DNA from: Heliocidaris erythrogramma
Taxonomy: Eukaryota > Echinodermata > Echinoidea > Camarodonta > Echinometridae
Length of the DNA stretch: 64,000 nucleotides
Assembly: GCA_025617745.1 (NCBI GenBank)
Contig: CM046863.1
Span: 3,224,001-3,288,000, forward strand
Direction of reading: 5' to 3'
In this document: in pieces, positions 32,960 through 44,100 of the stretch
How the letters are laid out: each line of letters starts with the position of its first letter
Position numbering within the stretch: position 1 is the first letter of the stretch
Position numbers and translations under genes: made by a program
The notes under the pieces: model-generated
Database searches by the model: none
Told to the model about the DNA's origin: nothing
What the model saw: only the letters and a program-made list of their open reading frames with translations

Positions 32960-35085
32960 TTAGGTGGTCTGTCGTAGTCGACAGACCACCTCTTAATTTC
33001 GTCAGAATTTTCTTTATTTATTTATTTATTTATTATTAGGTGATCTGTCATTTGACAGATCACCTCTTAATTTCGTCAGAATTTTCTTTATTATTATTAT
33101 TTATTAGGTGATCTGTCATTTGACAGATCACCCTTGATTTCGTCAGAATTTTCTTTATTAGGTGATCTGTCATTTGACAGATCACCTCTTAATTTCGTCA
33201 GAATTTTCTTTATTATTAGGTGATCTGTCGTAATCGACAGATCACCTCTTATATTCGTCAGAATTTTCTTTCTTTATTATTTATTTATTTTTATTTTCTA
33301 ACACTTTCTTGTTTCCACGAATCTCAAAAATTTCTCAGTCAATTTTCATGACATTACCGTCAATCATTCCGGGTATATAAGGTGAAGCTCGGATATCAAA
33401 TTCAAGGTCATCAGGTCATCGTGACGTCATCCAGGCGCCATTTTGTAAAATGACATTATCAATCTATCTTAATAACGAGTCATTAAAAATGAACCATAAT
33501 TGGCATACATTAAGTCAGGTCAAGGTCAACATAAAATGTCATCAAAATCCGCGCAGACATCATGACGCGCACGTACGCGCGCGTCAAAATTTAAAAATGC
33601 TCAAAATCACTTTTTAATCAAATTAGAGTATTGTTCAGACATTTTAAGCATTTTAAATTTTTTTCTGTCCGTGCGCGTCCGTGCGCGCGTTATGCGCGCA
33701 CACAGCACGTAGAGAACGTAAAAAACGCCGTTTTTTCGCATATTTTGTCTTCCTGACACTATTCTTGACAATTTCCAACTATTTACAGTCAATCTCGACC
33801 TTCCATAATGTCGTACGCGCGCGTCAAACTTTCAAATTCGTGCGCACGTCAATGGGCATTCTAATGTAAAAAGTGGTAAAAACATGCCTATCTAGAATTC
33901 GCCATAGCTCCTCAGAAGGGGCGGAAACCCCCCATTTCTTTACATATTCTGAAAGCCTGGAGTTGTAGATTTGAATTCATGTAGAATTTTTTGCCGATCT
34001 CATGTTCTAAACGTCATCATATTTGCATATGAACTCAAAAAAATGATTTTGAAAAAAAGAAGTCATCATTTTTGTATTCATTTGCTAATATTTCAGTAAT
34101 AGGTGATCGATTTTCTTCTAAATTTTGATATGTTATAGCTGAGACAATTCTCTACAAGATCAATGCAAACAGTTTTTCATTTTGATGACGTCATCACACT
34201 GAAATCTTCAATTAAAGACGACATGTCAGATTTTTCCCTATTTGCGTGTTATGTCTATGGAAGATGATTTTTTTTCGAATCATGAATCTACATGACATCG
34301 TTCTCGGAGCAGTATCTCAGTTATTTTGGTCTATTTCATTCCAGATTTTAATATGTTGTAGCTGAGGCTATAAGCTTTTTACAAGTGTTGTCTCCAATTT
34401 TTGATCAGATGTCGGGATCATGCCCAATTTTTCAGTACAAAATGTGATTTGAGAATCCAGTTTTTCGTTTACGTGTTATCTCTATGGGAAATATTCTGGT
34501 CTATCGGTAAAGCACATGACTATGACTACCATGGTCAAGGTACCTGTTCGATCCCCGGGGCCGATTTTTTTTTTTTTTTTTTTTTTTTGCTTCTTTTTGC
34601 CTGTCATTTTACCATCCTCTTCGACTATTGTAACATAAACAATCACAAATCATGTAATAAACTGCCTTATTTTCCGTATTATGTCTATTAGAAATTAGTA
34701 TGCATAGTTTATGTACAACCTATGGAAATTGTGATTTCCTGTCCTGCAATTAGAGCTACGGGGTTTATCTCCCATAAGCTGCAATATCAAATAACCTGTT
34801 TGATATCACAATTTCTCAAAATTGGCTTCGTCAAATATCTTAAATTATCATATCATTATAATCATCATAATCACCATTATCATCATCACCATAATCATTT
34901 TACAATGAACGTTACACATTTTGCTACATTCCTCTCTTCAAGAAGCATCTCCATTCATGGCATTCTTGACTTCCTATCTTCAGTTTAGCATTTCCCCATT
35001 ATTATGATCATCCTGATTACAATCATGATCGTACAAATTGAAAGACAGATCACCTAATTCGTCCTCATGACGAATTAAATTCTAG
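32960..35085 (+). mobile_element. Helentron-like unit D, five 5' modules, complete 3' end
   Basis: Modules start at 32960, 33036, 33104, 33158 and 33216. The first has a paired change in its stem (GGTGGTCTGTC with GACAGACCACC). The 3' end is CTAG at 35082-35085. A tRNA-like insert is at 34497-34563. Confidence 0.75.
34497..34563 (+). pseudogene. tRNA-like insert in unit D
   Basis: Same type as in unit C, with a 6-base duplication (TGACTA) in the anticodon region and one base lost in the B box, followed by a run of about 22 T. Confidence 0.5.
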
Positions 35086-35088
35086 TTA

Positions 35089-36659
35089 TTAGGTGATCTG
35101 TCGTAATCGACAGATCACCTCTTATATTCGTCAGAATTTTCTTTCTTTATTATTTATTTATTTTTATTTTCTAACACTTTCTTGTTTCCACGAAATCTCA
35201 AAAATTTCTCAGTCAATTTTCATGACATTACCGTCAATCATCCGGGTATATAAGATGAAGCTCGGATATCAAATTCAAGGTCATCAGGTCATCGTGACGT
35301 CATCCAGGCGCCATTTTGTAAATTGACATTATCAATCATATCTTAATAACGAGTCATTAAAAATGAACCATAATTGGCATACATTAAAGTCAGGTCAAGG
35401 GTCAACATAAAATGTCATCAAAATCCGCGCGGACATCATGACGCGCACGTACGCGCGCGTCAAAATTTAAAAATGCTCAAAATCACTTTTTAATCAAATT
35501 AGAGTATTGTTCAGGACATTTTAAGCATTTTAAATTTTTCTGTCCGTGCGCGTCCGTGCGCGCGTTATGCGCGCACACAGCACGTAGAGAACGTAAAAAC
35601 GGCGTTTTTTCGCATATTTTGTCTTCCTGACACTATTCTTGACATTTCCAACTATTTACAGTCAATCTCGACCTTCCATAATGTCGTATCGCGCGCGTCA
35701 AACTTTCAAATTCGTGCGCACGTCAATGGGAATTTCTAATGAAAAAAGTGTAAAAACATGCCTATCTTGAATTCGCGCATAAGCTCCTCAGAAGGGGCGG
35801 AAACCCCCCAATTTCTTACATATTCTGAAAGCCTGGAGTTGTTGATTTGAATTCATTGTAGAATTTTTGCCGATCTCATGTTCTAACGTCATCATATTGC
35901 ATATGAACTCAAAAAAATGATTTTGAAAAAATGACGTCATCATTTTTGTATTCATTTGCTAATATTTCAGTAATAGGTGATCGATTTTCTTCTAAATTTT
36001 GATATGTTATAGCTGAGACAATTCTCTACAAGATCAATGCAAACAGTTTTTCATTTTGAACGTCAGTCTCACACTGAAATCTTCAATTAAAGACGACATG
36101 TCAGATTTTTCCCTATTTGCGTGTGATGTCTATGGAAGATGATTTTTTTCGAAATCATGAATCTACATGACATCGTTCTCGGAGCAGTATCTCAGTTATT
36201 TTTGGTCTATTTCATTCCAGATTTTAATATGTTGTAGCTGAGGCTATAAGCTTTTACAAGTGTTGTCTCCAATTTTGATCAGATGTCGGGATCATGCCCA
36301 ATTTTTCAGTACAAAAATGTGATTTGAGAATCCAGTTTTCGTTTACGTGTTATCTCTATGGGAAATATTCTGGTCTATCGGTAAAGCACATGACTACTAC
36401 CATGGTCAAGGGTACCTGGTTTCGATCCCCGGGGCCGATTTTTTTTTTTTTTTTTTTTTTTTTTTCTTCTTTTGCCTGTCATTTTACCATCCTCTTCGAC
36501 TATTGTAACATAAACAATCACAAATCATGTAATAAACTGCCTTATTTTCCGTATTAGTCTATTAGAAAGTAGTATGCAGTAGTTTATGTACAACCCTATG
36601 GAATTGTGATTTCCTGTCCGCAATTAGAGCTACGGGGTTTATCTCCAAGTATGCTGCAA
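35089..36659 (+). mobile_element. Helentron-like unit E, one 5' module, cut by the gap
   Basis: Very close to unit D over its length, including the TCCGGGTATATAAG region, but with many single-base indels. Its 3' end lies in or beyond the assembly gap. Confidence 0.75.
36372..36437 (+). pseudogene. tRNA-like insert in unit E
   Basis: GGTCTATCGGTAAAGCACAT, then TTTCGATCCCCGGGGCC and a run of about 27 T. One extra T breaks the B box. Confidence 0.5.
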
Positions 36660-37159
36660 NNNNNNNNNNNNNNNNNNNNNNNNNNNNNNNNNNNNNNNNN
36701 NNNNNNNNNNNNNNNNNNNNNNNNNNNNNNNNNNNNNNNNNNNNNNNNNNNNNNNNNNNNNNNNNNNNNNNNNNNNNNNNNNNNNNNNNNNNNNNNNNNN
36801 NNNNNNNNNNNNNNNNNNNNNNNNNNNNNNNNNNNNNNNNNNNNNNNNNNNNNNNNNNNNNNNNNNNNNNNNNNNNNNNNNNNNNNNNNNNNNNNNNNNN
36901 NNNNNNNNNNNNNNNNNNNNNNNNNNNNNNNNNNNNNNNNNNNNNNNNNNNNNNNNNNNNNNNNNNNNNNNNNNNNNNNNNNNNNNNNNNNNNNNNNNNN
37001 NNNNNNNNNNNNNNNNNNNNNNNNNNNNNNNNNNNNNNNNNNNNNNNNNNNNNNNNNNNNNNNNNNNNNNNNNNNNNNNNNNNNNNNNNNNNNNNNNNNN
37101 NNNNNNNNNNNNNNNNNNNNNNNNNNNNNNNNNNNNNNNNNNNNNNNNNNNNNNNNNNN
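36660..37159. other. Assembly gap (500 N)
   Basis: Exactly 500 unknown bases, a size commonly used for gaps of unknown length. It sits at the end of the Helentron-like array, next to G-rich minisatellite. Confidence 0.99.
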
Positions 37160-37291
37160 TCAGGGGGTGGTTGTCCTTGAGGAGGGGGGGGGGGGGGGGG
37201 GGGGTAATTGTCCTCGGGGGGTGATTGTCCTTGGGAGGTAATTTTCCGGGGGGTAATTGTCCTTGGGGGGTAATTTTCCGGGGGGTAATTA
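37160..37291 (+). repeat. G-rich minisatellite (GGGGGGTAATTTTCC), left block
   Basis: Repeated units GGGGGGTAATTGTCC and GGGGGGTAATTTTCC, with an uninterrupted G run at about 37186-37204. The same family resumes, in the same orientation, at 38255. Confidence 0.9.
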
Positions 37292-37593
37292 CCCTGATAG
37301 CAGAAAGTGGTAAAAATTACGTGATATTTACGTCGTGGTTTTCGTCTTTTTTACGTCCTGTAATTACGTCAATAAGACGACAACTTGCACCAACGCAAGA
37401 CGTCAAGAGGACGTCTTATTTTGACGTCATCTGTACACTGTAAAAACTGAAGTGCTGTATATAGCACTTTTTGAGGGCATGCATAGGGACTGCACTCAGA
37501 GTGCTATTGAATGCACACAGAGTGCTATTTCAGCACTTTCACGGGAGCTGGACCGGCTCCTTAAACTGCTAAACATTCATTAAAAAAAATGAT

Positions 37594-37660
37594 TTGGGCG
37601 AGCTTCGAACCAGGGTCCGCTGATCGAGAATTGCTGGCATTACCGCTAGACTAACTCACA
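37594..37660 (-). pseudogene. tRNA-like module in MITE, minus strand
   Basis: TTAGTCTAGCGGTAATGCCA (A-box-like) and GGACCCTGGTTCGAAGCTCG (B-box-like). The sequence is homologous to the plus-strand module at 37766. Confidence 0.6.
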
Positions 37661-37765
37661 TTGTACGATTTAGAGCAGATCATATTGTTACATAGTGAAT
37701 TTACGACACCACATAGTTCATGTTATCTACTTGACTCCCATGACTAAACTGGATTGCAAGAAGGA

Positions 37766-37833
37766 TTCGTTAGTCCATCGGTAACTTCAGCGCCTCTCAA
37801 TCAGCGGAACCTGGTTCGAGGCTCGCCACGGTC
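37766..37833 (+). pseudogene. tRNA-like module in MITE, plus strand
   Basis: TTAGTCCATCGGTAACTTCA and GGAACCTGGTTCGAGGCTCG, with a shared central CTCAATCAGCGG. A T run follows (37838-37845). Confidence 0.6.
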
Positions 37834-38103
37834 ACAATTTTTTTTTTGGCTGGTAAATTAGCACACTACAAGTGCTATAAACAGCATTTCAGGTGCAGTC
37901 ACTATACATGCCCCTAAAAGTAGCACCTTAGTTTTTACAGTGTACAAGACGTAGATATGACGTCAAAATAAGACGTCCTCTTGACGTCTTGCGTTGGTGC
38001 AAGTTGTCGTCTTATGACGTAATTACAGGACGTAAAAAAGGCCCCGAAACCGCGACGTAAATATCACGTCATTTTTAACACTTTCTGCTATCAGGGAAGA
38101 GGA

Positions 38104-38254
38104 ATGAAGACGTAGAGATGACGTCAAAATAAGACGTCCTCTTAACGTCTTGCGTTGGTGCAAGTTGTCGTGTTATTGACGTAATTACAGGACGTAAAAG
38201 ACGAAAACCACGACGTAAATATCACGTCATTTTTAACACTTTCTACTATCAGGG
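38104..38254 (-). repeat. Third arm of the fold-back family
   Basis: A near-duplicate, in the same orientation, of the right arm (37945-38096), from AAGACGTAGAGATGACGTC to CTACTATCAGGG. It may be a tandem duplication of the arm or the surviving half of a second element. Confidence 0.85.
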
Positions 38255-38395
38255 TAGCCGGGGGGTAATTGTCCTCGGGGGTGGTTGTCTTGGGGGGGGG
38301 GGGGGGTAATTTTCCGGGGGGTAATTGTCCTTGGCGGGTAGTTTTCCGGTGGGTAATTTTCCGGGGGGTGATTTTCCAGGGGGTAATTGTCCGGA
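38255..38395 (+). repeat. G-rich minisatellite, right block
   Basis: GGGGGGTAATTGTCC and GGGGGGTAATTTTCC units with a G run at 38291-38306, continuing the array seen at 37160. Confidence 0.9.
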
Positions 38396-39106
38396 CACGA
38401 AAAATAAGACCCAAGACCACCAAACAAAAGGACACCCCCCCCCCCCCCCCCCCATGTTGCCTTTATCATCAAAGTCAAATAATGTTATTAGACAAAGAAG
38501 TTTTTTAGTTCAAAAGGTAAAAAATGACCTTCCATGGACTTTATATTCAGATACTCACACATTGGGCCAGAATGGCTCCAAAGTGCGCCAAAATTCATAT
38601 TCACTGAGTTTTGCTTAGAATTTAAACTTACATGATGGTCCTATGGGTATTCAGAGTCGTAGAATCCAATGAAAATATTTTCAAATACATATGACTTCAT
38701 TAAAATACCGATTTCTGATTGGCTGCCAATATTGAATAGAAAATAACATATTTCTCGTATAACAATGATTCTCCTACTTCAGAAAATTGATAATCAGAGT
38801 ACGCTTGGATATCTATAAATGAATACGGTGTTAACTTAAAACTCAGGCATATGGCACGTAAGAGTGACCGTAAAGTAGAGGGGGCGCTCTACTGGAAAAT
38901 ATTTGTAATATTGAGAAATTTGCAATGTATTGCTATGTATGATGTCATTACTTGAAAGTAAACTTTGACAATGACTACAGGCCTACTAATAAAATAACAA
39001 TATTCAGGTAACTGAAAACTGAGTTATTAAATGAAGTTTTTAAAAAAATGAAAGAGCGCCCTCTGTAGCCTTGATAACTTTGCGAAAGACACACACACAC
39101 ACACAC
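38396..39106. other. Unassigned stretch
   Basis: C run at 38436-38453, then AT-rich sequence without a recognised gene, ending in a CA repeat (39089-39105). Confidence 0.5.
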
Positions 39107-39300
39107 TGGGCGTTGTGGCGTGCGCCTGTAATCCAGCTGACAGTGAAAGTTATAAACTGATTCAGCGGACCCAGGTTCGAGACTGAGTCACGTCTTTCGG
39201 ATGGTGACGTTAAAGGTCGGTCCCCAGACGTAAATAATCATATCTGATTGATACACGTCTGTAAAAACCCAATTCCATACACACACGAGGAACGTAGCTG
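39107..39300 (+). repeat. SINE with a 7SL RNA-like 5' region
   Basis: GGGCGTTGTGGCGTGCGCCT followed by GTAATCCAGCT closely resembles the start of SRP (7SL) RNA and of Alu-type SINEs, including its A box. GACCCAGGTTCGAGACTGAG, about 65 bases on, lies where the 7SL B box falls. The rest (TTTCGGATGGTGACGTTAAA, GGTCGGTCCCC) is a SINE/LINE-type tail. A tRNA origin is less likely because the first 30 bases do not match a tRNA D arm. Confidence 0.6.
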
Positions 39301-39847
39301 TATCCATAAAAAGTAATAATGTTGGTACTATCGAGTTAATACTACTGACTGATAAAGTCCATGCATATTTTGAGTCCCTTAGCCCTATTTTTCATACTGT
39401 CAGAAGAGTGAATTATTTCGAAAAGCCTTCGCCTATTCACTGAAGCCATTGTGAATTACTCAGAATGTTGGGTCTGTAAAAAAAAAAAAAAAAAAAAAAA
39501 AAAACATTTTGAGAGCTGGGTTTCGGTGTTGGACAAATTATGATACAAATCATACTTTCTCCAAAGGTTTCAACATTATATAAATTATAAACAACCGGCA
39601 ATGAATTTCAAACTACATGCGCCCTCTGAATAATGGGTCTACATGTCCGAACTAAACAGTTCCAAAGCCTTGAAAAAAAAAATCGAATAGTAGAGGGAAA
39701 ATGTACATGTAGGTCTCTACACTACTTAAAAAGAAATTTAAAAAGTAATAACAAATAAGAAACATGCTTATATAAAAATATATTTTCATAAAGATAATTA
39801 GGTAGAGGAATACAGGTCGATAGATATTAAAGTAGAACGTTAAGGAT
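39301..39847. other. Unassigned stretch
   Basis: A-run at 39478-39504, perhaps a retroposon tail. The rest is AT-rich with no recognised gene. Confidence 0.5.
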
Positions 39848-40750
39848 TTTAAATATTGGCTTAATACTTATTATTGCATAGATGGCATAAATTAAACAAG
39901 GTTATCCAAATTCAACGCTTGGAAACATTTGAAGTAATGATTATTATCAATTATAAAACGGTAAAATACAGCCCCCGATATAGCAGCTGAAGAGCTCCTC
40001 GAACGCTGCTGAGATATGTGACGACACACCATGGACCAGTCCTGTCTAAGCAGACGATGTCCCATAACATCTTACACATTTTTCAGAGCCTATTTTGTCA
40101 TCTCCTCTTCACTTATTTCTCTTCCTTCACTAGCGTCAGTCTTAATGTTAGTCTGTTGCCTCACTCTTAACTTCGTGTATGGTATTATTTTGATGAAAAA
40201 TGCAGCGTTAAAAAAATAAAGGAATCAGTCACTTGTAAACAAAATAAGACGCCATTGTATTTTCAGCTGCTTGCACCGGCGCATGTTCGGCGTTTCAAGA
40301 GGGAACGAATACCATCCTGCTATTATTCGGAGGGCTTTTCAATTTGAAAGTGGGGTTTATTTCATTGATCATTGACCCTTCTCCTGTGTATTTACAATCA
40401 AACGGTTTTAGCTATCAGAATCAGTTTCACTTTCCCTTTGTAATGGTGTGAAATAAGGTCATGTTTAAATACACCAAACTCTTTATAATTTGATAAATAA
40501 TTGCATTGCAATTACGTTCATTCATTATAGGACGTCGTCTGCTTAAGCAGGATCGATCCCTTGTGTGACGACATCAAAACATCGCTATATTTCTGGCGAA
40601 TCCTCGGATATTCCAGATGCTGAGAAGAGCTTTTATTTGTGTTGTTTTTATAATCATCAGATACGCAGTTGACATAAAACTTATACGATTGCCATCTGTA
40701 AGCTTCCCAGTTTCTAGTGATACATTAATTGCCATATTTGTGATTTTCTT
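39848..40750 (-). mobile_element. Older, unoccupied relative of the TTAA-flanked element
   Basis: It is the reverse complement of 11504-12270 joined directly to 6487-6594. The junction at about 40650 (GTTGTTTTTATAATCATCAG) is the empty target site of the 4.9-kb inverted-array element. It is more diverged and has lost both TTAA ends, so it is a fragment of an old copy. Confidence 0.93.
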
Positions 40751-41327
40751 TGAATATCTACTTTAAATTAGATAGACAGATAGATAGAGGGATGCGTGTA
40801 TGAATAGATAAATGGATAATAGATAGGCTAGGTGGATGGGATACGTGTAGAAAGATAAAAATAAATAATTTTGGTAGCAGTGTAAAGCATGAACTATAAA
40901 AGAAGGCGATCATGATATTTTCAGCGCCGAAATCGACGGAAATGTTGACCATCTTTGCGCATGAAAAAAATATGCTATTTTCTCCAAATATTTTGTATTT
41001 CATCCAAAATTACTTTCGAAAGGAATAACAGTTCGCCTGTAAACTCTATCATTATCTAAAATAACTATTGTGGAATAAGCATGTTCAATTTGAAGTGCAT
41101 TAAAACAACCCTTTTTGCGAAAACCTTTAATAAAACGCAGTATGTATTTTACACAAAGCATAACAAATAATCAAAGTTTCGGGTCTTTTTGAATAGAAAT
41201 TAATTTCAAGAAAAAAATACTGCACAGGGGTATTCTACACGTTGTAATCTTTGCTTAGAACATGCAAATTATTAATTCTGTTCCATTGACCGCACTTTTC
41301 CTCACACCTGGCCCACTGTATGACGGC
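40751..41327. other. Unassigned stretch
   Basis: Short GATA-type microsatellite (about 40770-40800). No gene recognised. Confidence 0.45.
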
Positions 41328-41645
41328 CCATGAGACTAACAATGTCGGTCTGACTTGTCTTCTGTAAAGTTGTCACGAGGTTTCATGGGACCAGCGTTTG
41401 TATGACACATACTCTGGTGAAAATCTTCTATAAAGCAAAGCTTGACCAGTTTATAGTTTGATGTATACCAGAATAATCCTCTGTCAATACGATACACAAA
41501 CCGAATCCTCACCTACAACCTCGATCAAACACTCTAGCTAACCCTAACCTGAACAAAAACATGCAGCAATTGTCTCCCAAGCATACGTTGGAGCACCTCA
41601 ACAACGTGTCAGTTTTTAGGCCTTCTGGTAATTTATCTGAGGGTT
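41328..41645 (+). repeat. Low-copy repeat L, copy without MITE
   Basis: From TGACGGCCCATGAG to CAGTTTTTAGGCCTTCTG it matches 47300-47910 except for the MITE inserted there. It provides the empty site (GACTAACAATGTCGGTC). Confidence 0.92.
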
Positions 41646-43914
41646 CAGAGACACACATCAAGGGCTGTTGATCATGTGGGTTGTCGGTTTACTAAGATAT
41701 CCCTTAGGGACAGGAGGGGAAATCTACTCTTTTAGGATTTAGTGATCACTTCTTGTTGGAGTGAAAAACGAAGGCCGGAAAGAGTAATACTTTGGAGGGA
41801 ATTCTACTATGAATAGGAGTGGAATCAATCTTTAAAAGGAGTGATACCTGATAACAGGGTAACCCTGTTATGACTCCTAAAAGAGTGGACTTCCACTCCT
41901 CGGCATAAAAAGAGCATCCATTTTATCTTTACCGACATGATTACAATGATCAACATGATAAAACCACTATGTAAAATGTATCTACATTCAAATGATATTT
42001 TCAAATCGCTTTTCCATATTACCTCTATATAGTAGAGATTTGTGACCTGTCCATACATTGATCTGTATGTTTAACAGATGGAATTATTTTCCGTTTGCAT
42101 TACGATACAGTTTAATAGACGGAGATTGAGAGACATTCTGAGTGGGGGGGGGGGGGGGGGGATCAATACGGTTTGCCATTTAGGGACGCGAACCTGTTAA
42201 CCCCCCCCCCTACACACACACACACACACACCCTCACACATTTAATAATGTAATAATAATAATAATAATAAATCGTTAGATCTGTTGTGTGGTAGTTAAT
42301 AGAACCACTTATCTGGATAATTGCCAGGTTTGTAATGCATTCAAGGCAAATCAAATGAAATTCATCTCTACAACCAAGACTTTTGAAAAATCAACCTACT
42401 GTATATAGGGCAATTTCTATAGTCTTGTATATTACCTATTGAAATGTGCGAACTTTACAATGTCACATTACGTAATCCGAACATGTTGCCTTCATCTGCA
42501 TCCCATTTTAAGGAAAGTCTTTTCACTGAGTCATTAAAAAGGACATTGTTAATTCTCAACGCGTATCCTTCCTTTTCTTCTTTTTAGTCTTTAAAGGGAA
42601 ATTAACCTCAGCGTATGAATTAGCTTATTTTGAATGGTGTAGTATATGCCTCTTATTTGATACATGCAATTTCATGTAAAAACACAGGATATAGATATAA
42701 ATCACTATTTTCCAGCCAAGTTATCGTCTGCTAGCAATAATAAGGGGGCTGCCATTACTTTATGTGTACACGAACATATTTTTCATCCCAAGTAAAATTT
42801 CCTTCATCGTTAACTTGTAATTGATTTTTAGAGGACAAATATATATTAGATAAAGTCACATATTCTGAAATGTAAGTTTAGTTTTATATATTTTTTAAAA
42901 GGTCTTAATTTGTTCATAAAAAATATACTTCATAAAAAATATACGTCAAGGACGGAGAATTGACGTCAAGGACGGAGACAATCGTAACAATACCAAAACA
43001 AAGCGAGGAATCTGCTTTACAGGATGGCTATTAGAACTCATGGGTCGTCAATTATCTAGGCCCATGGCCAATAACAATCGTAATACAATCAGAACAAAGC
43101 GACGTATCTGTTGTAAAGGTAGGCTATTATCAATGCATATGGTACCTAATGATCCGTGTCATGCACAAAATGGCAGCCTCCATGGAAAGACGTAGCAGAC
43201 AATAGGTGCATCTAGAATATCACGTGGGGTTACTTGTCCTTTAAGGTCAGTAAACCTTTCAGTCCATGTGTTATTCGCAAAAAAACACCGTGTGCACCCG
43301 TATGCAGGTGAAATGGTGCTATTGGCGAATGAGCAGACAGTTTTTAGTTATCACGGGACAAGAAGTTAGAAGGCTATTGAAATAAATTAAATATTGTCAT
43401 GTGGATTGAAACAAGGTCATATGGATGCTTAGATCACTTTAAACAATGAAGCATTGAAGCAGAAAGGAGAATTTAACTTTTTTAAATTATTTTCGATTAA
43501 AGTAGCACATTCATATGGCTTGACTCATATTCGTTGCATCAGCGTCAGCCAAAACTTGGAACAAGGAGATTTTGATTTTTGACTCTTTTTAAAAACCCTG
43601 GTGCTCAGTCATCCATGGCAGAAATGTCATGAATGAGCTACCACAAGACAGAAAATAAGCTATTTTTCACCATGAAATAAATTTCAAAGTCACATCGATT
43701 GCATTTTAATTAGAAACTATCAGAGTTGTGTATACTTTTTTTGATACGCACTGTATTTATGTATCCATTTATTTATTTATTTGAACTTATTCATACAGGA
43801 TAAAAGCATGATCAGTATAAAACTGTTTTGCATGTTCCTGATGCAACAGGAATAAACAATAAGGTATAGCATAAATTGGTAACAATTTTATAAGAAAATA
43901 CAAGTAATATAGCT
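41646..43914. other. Unassigned stretch
   Basis: Contains a G run (42144-42161), C run plus CA repeat (42201-42232) and AAT repeat (42244-42271). A near-tandem pair near 42995 and 43095 both carry AACAAAGCGA. 42440-42475 resembles the centre of the 44383-44556 MITE. No gene recognised. Confidence 0.45.
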
Positions 43915-43995
43915 ACATAATAAGCGCTTAGAGGCTTTTGCAATTAGCGCTATATAAATGTCATGTATTATTATTATAATAAAAAAAATAACTCA
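43915..43995 (+). repeat. Retroposon 3' tail
   Basis: AAGCGCTTAGAGGCTTTTGC and TTAGCGCTATATAAATGTCA followed by ATT repeats form a tail typical of SINE/LINE 3' ends. The body upstream was not identified. Confidence 0.55.
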
Positions 43996-44100
43996 ACAAG
44001 TAAACACAGCAATAATAAACGGCTATGAATATTTCAAAACTAACCAATCGAGTATATTATGTAATGTTAAGCCTAATGTGGATAACATCCATGTACTAAT

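Larger units (their letters stand above)
27021..36659 (+). mobile_element. Head-to-tail Helitron2/Helentron-like array
   Basis: Five bodies and sixteen 5' modules lie in one orientation. Each 5' module begins TTAGGTGATCTGTC, forms a hairpin with GACAGATCACCT, then reads TTAATTTCGTCAGAATTTTC. The 3' ends read GACAGATCACCTAATTCGTC, complete a short hairpin with GACGAATT and finish CTAG followed by T. A 5' sequence repeated inverted shortly before a 3' hairpin, a CTAG end and insertion next to T match the Helitron2/Helentron pattern. No Rep/helicase gene is present, so the units are non-autonomous. Extra 5' modules probably came from tandem insertion or aborted replication. The array runs into the assembly gap. 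Confidence 0.72.
37436..37942. mobile_element. 507-bp MITE with two divergent tRNA-like modules
   Basis: The ends CACTGTAAAAACTGAAGTGC and, on the reverse strand, CACTGTAAAAACTAAGGTGC are flanked by TA (37434-37435 and 37943-37944). Inside, homologous tRNA-like sequences lie on opposite strands at 37594-37660 (minus) and 37766-37833 (plus). A related 5' part lies at 18214. The TA target and short ends suggest a Tc1/mariner-type MITE, but that is not proven. Confidence 0.85.
37292..38096. mobile_element. Fold-back element interrupted by a MITE
   Basis: CCCTGATAGCAGAAAGTG at 37292 is mirrored by CACTTTCTGCTATCAGGG ending at 38096. Arms of about 145 bases (with ACGTGATATTTACGTCG and GCAAGACGTCAAGAGGACGT) fold back on each other. 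The 37436-37942 MITE sits in the centre. Confidence 0.85.

Noticed and set aside
36606-37241. Open frame crossing the gap
   Set aside because: It is open only because of 500 N bases.
38142-38508. Pro/Gly-rich frames with NFPGGN-type repeats
   Set aside because: Translation of the G-rich minisatellite, equally open in several frames.
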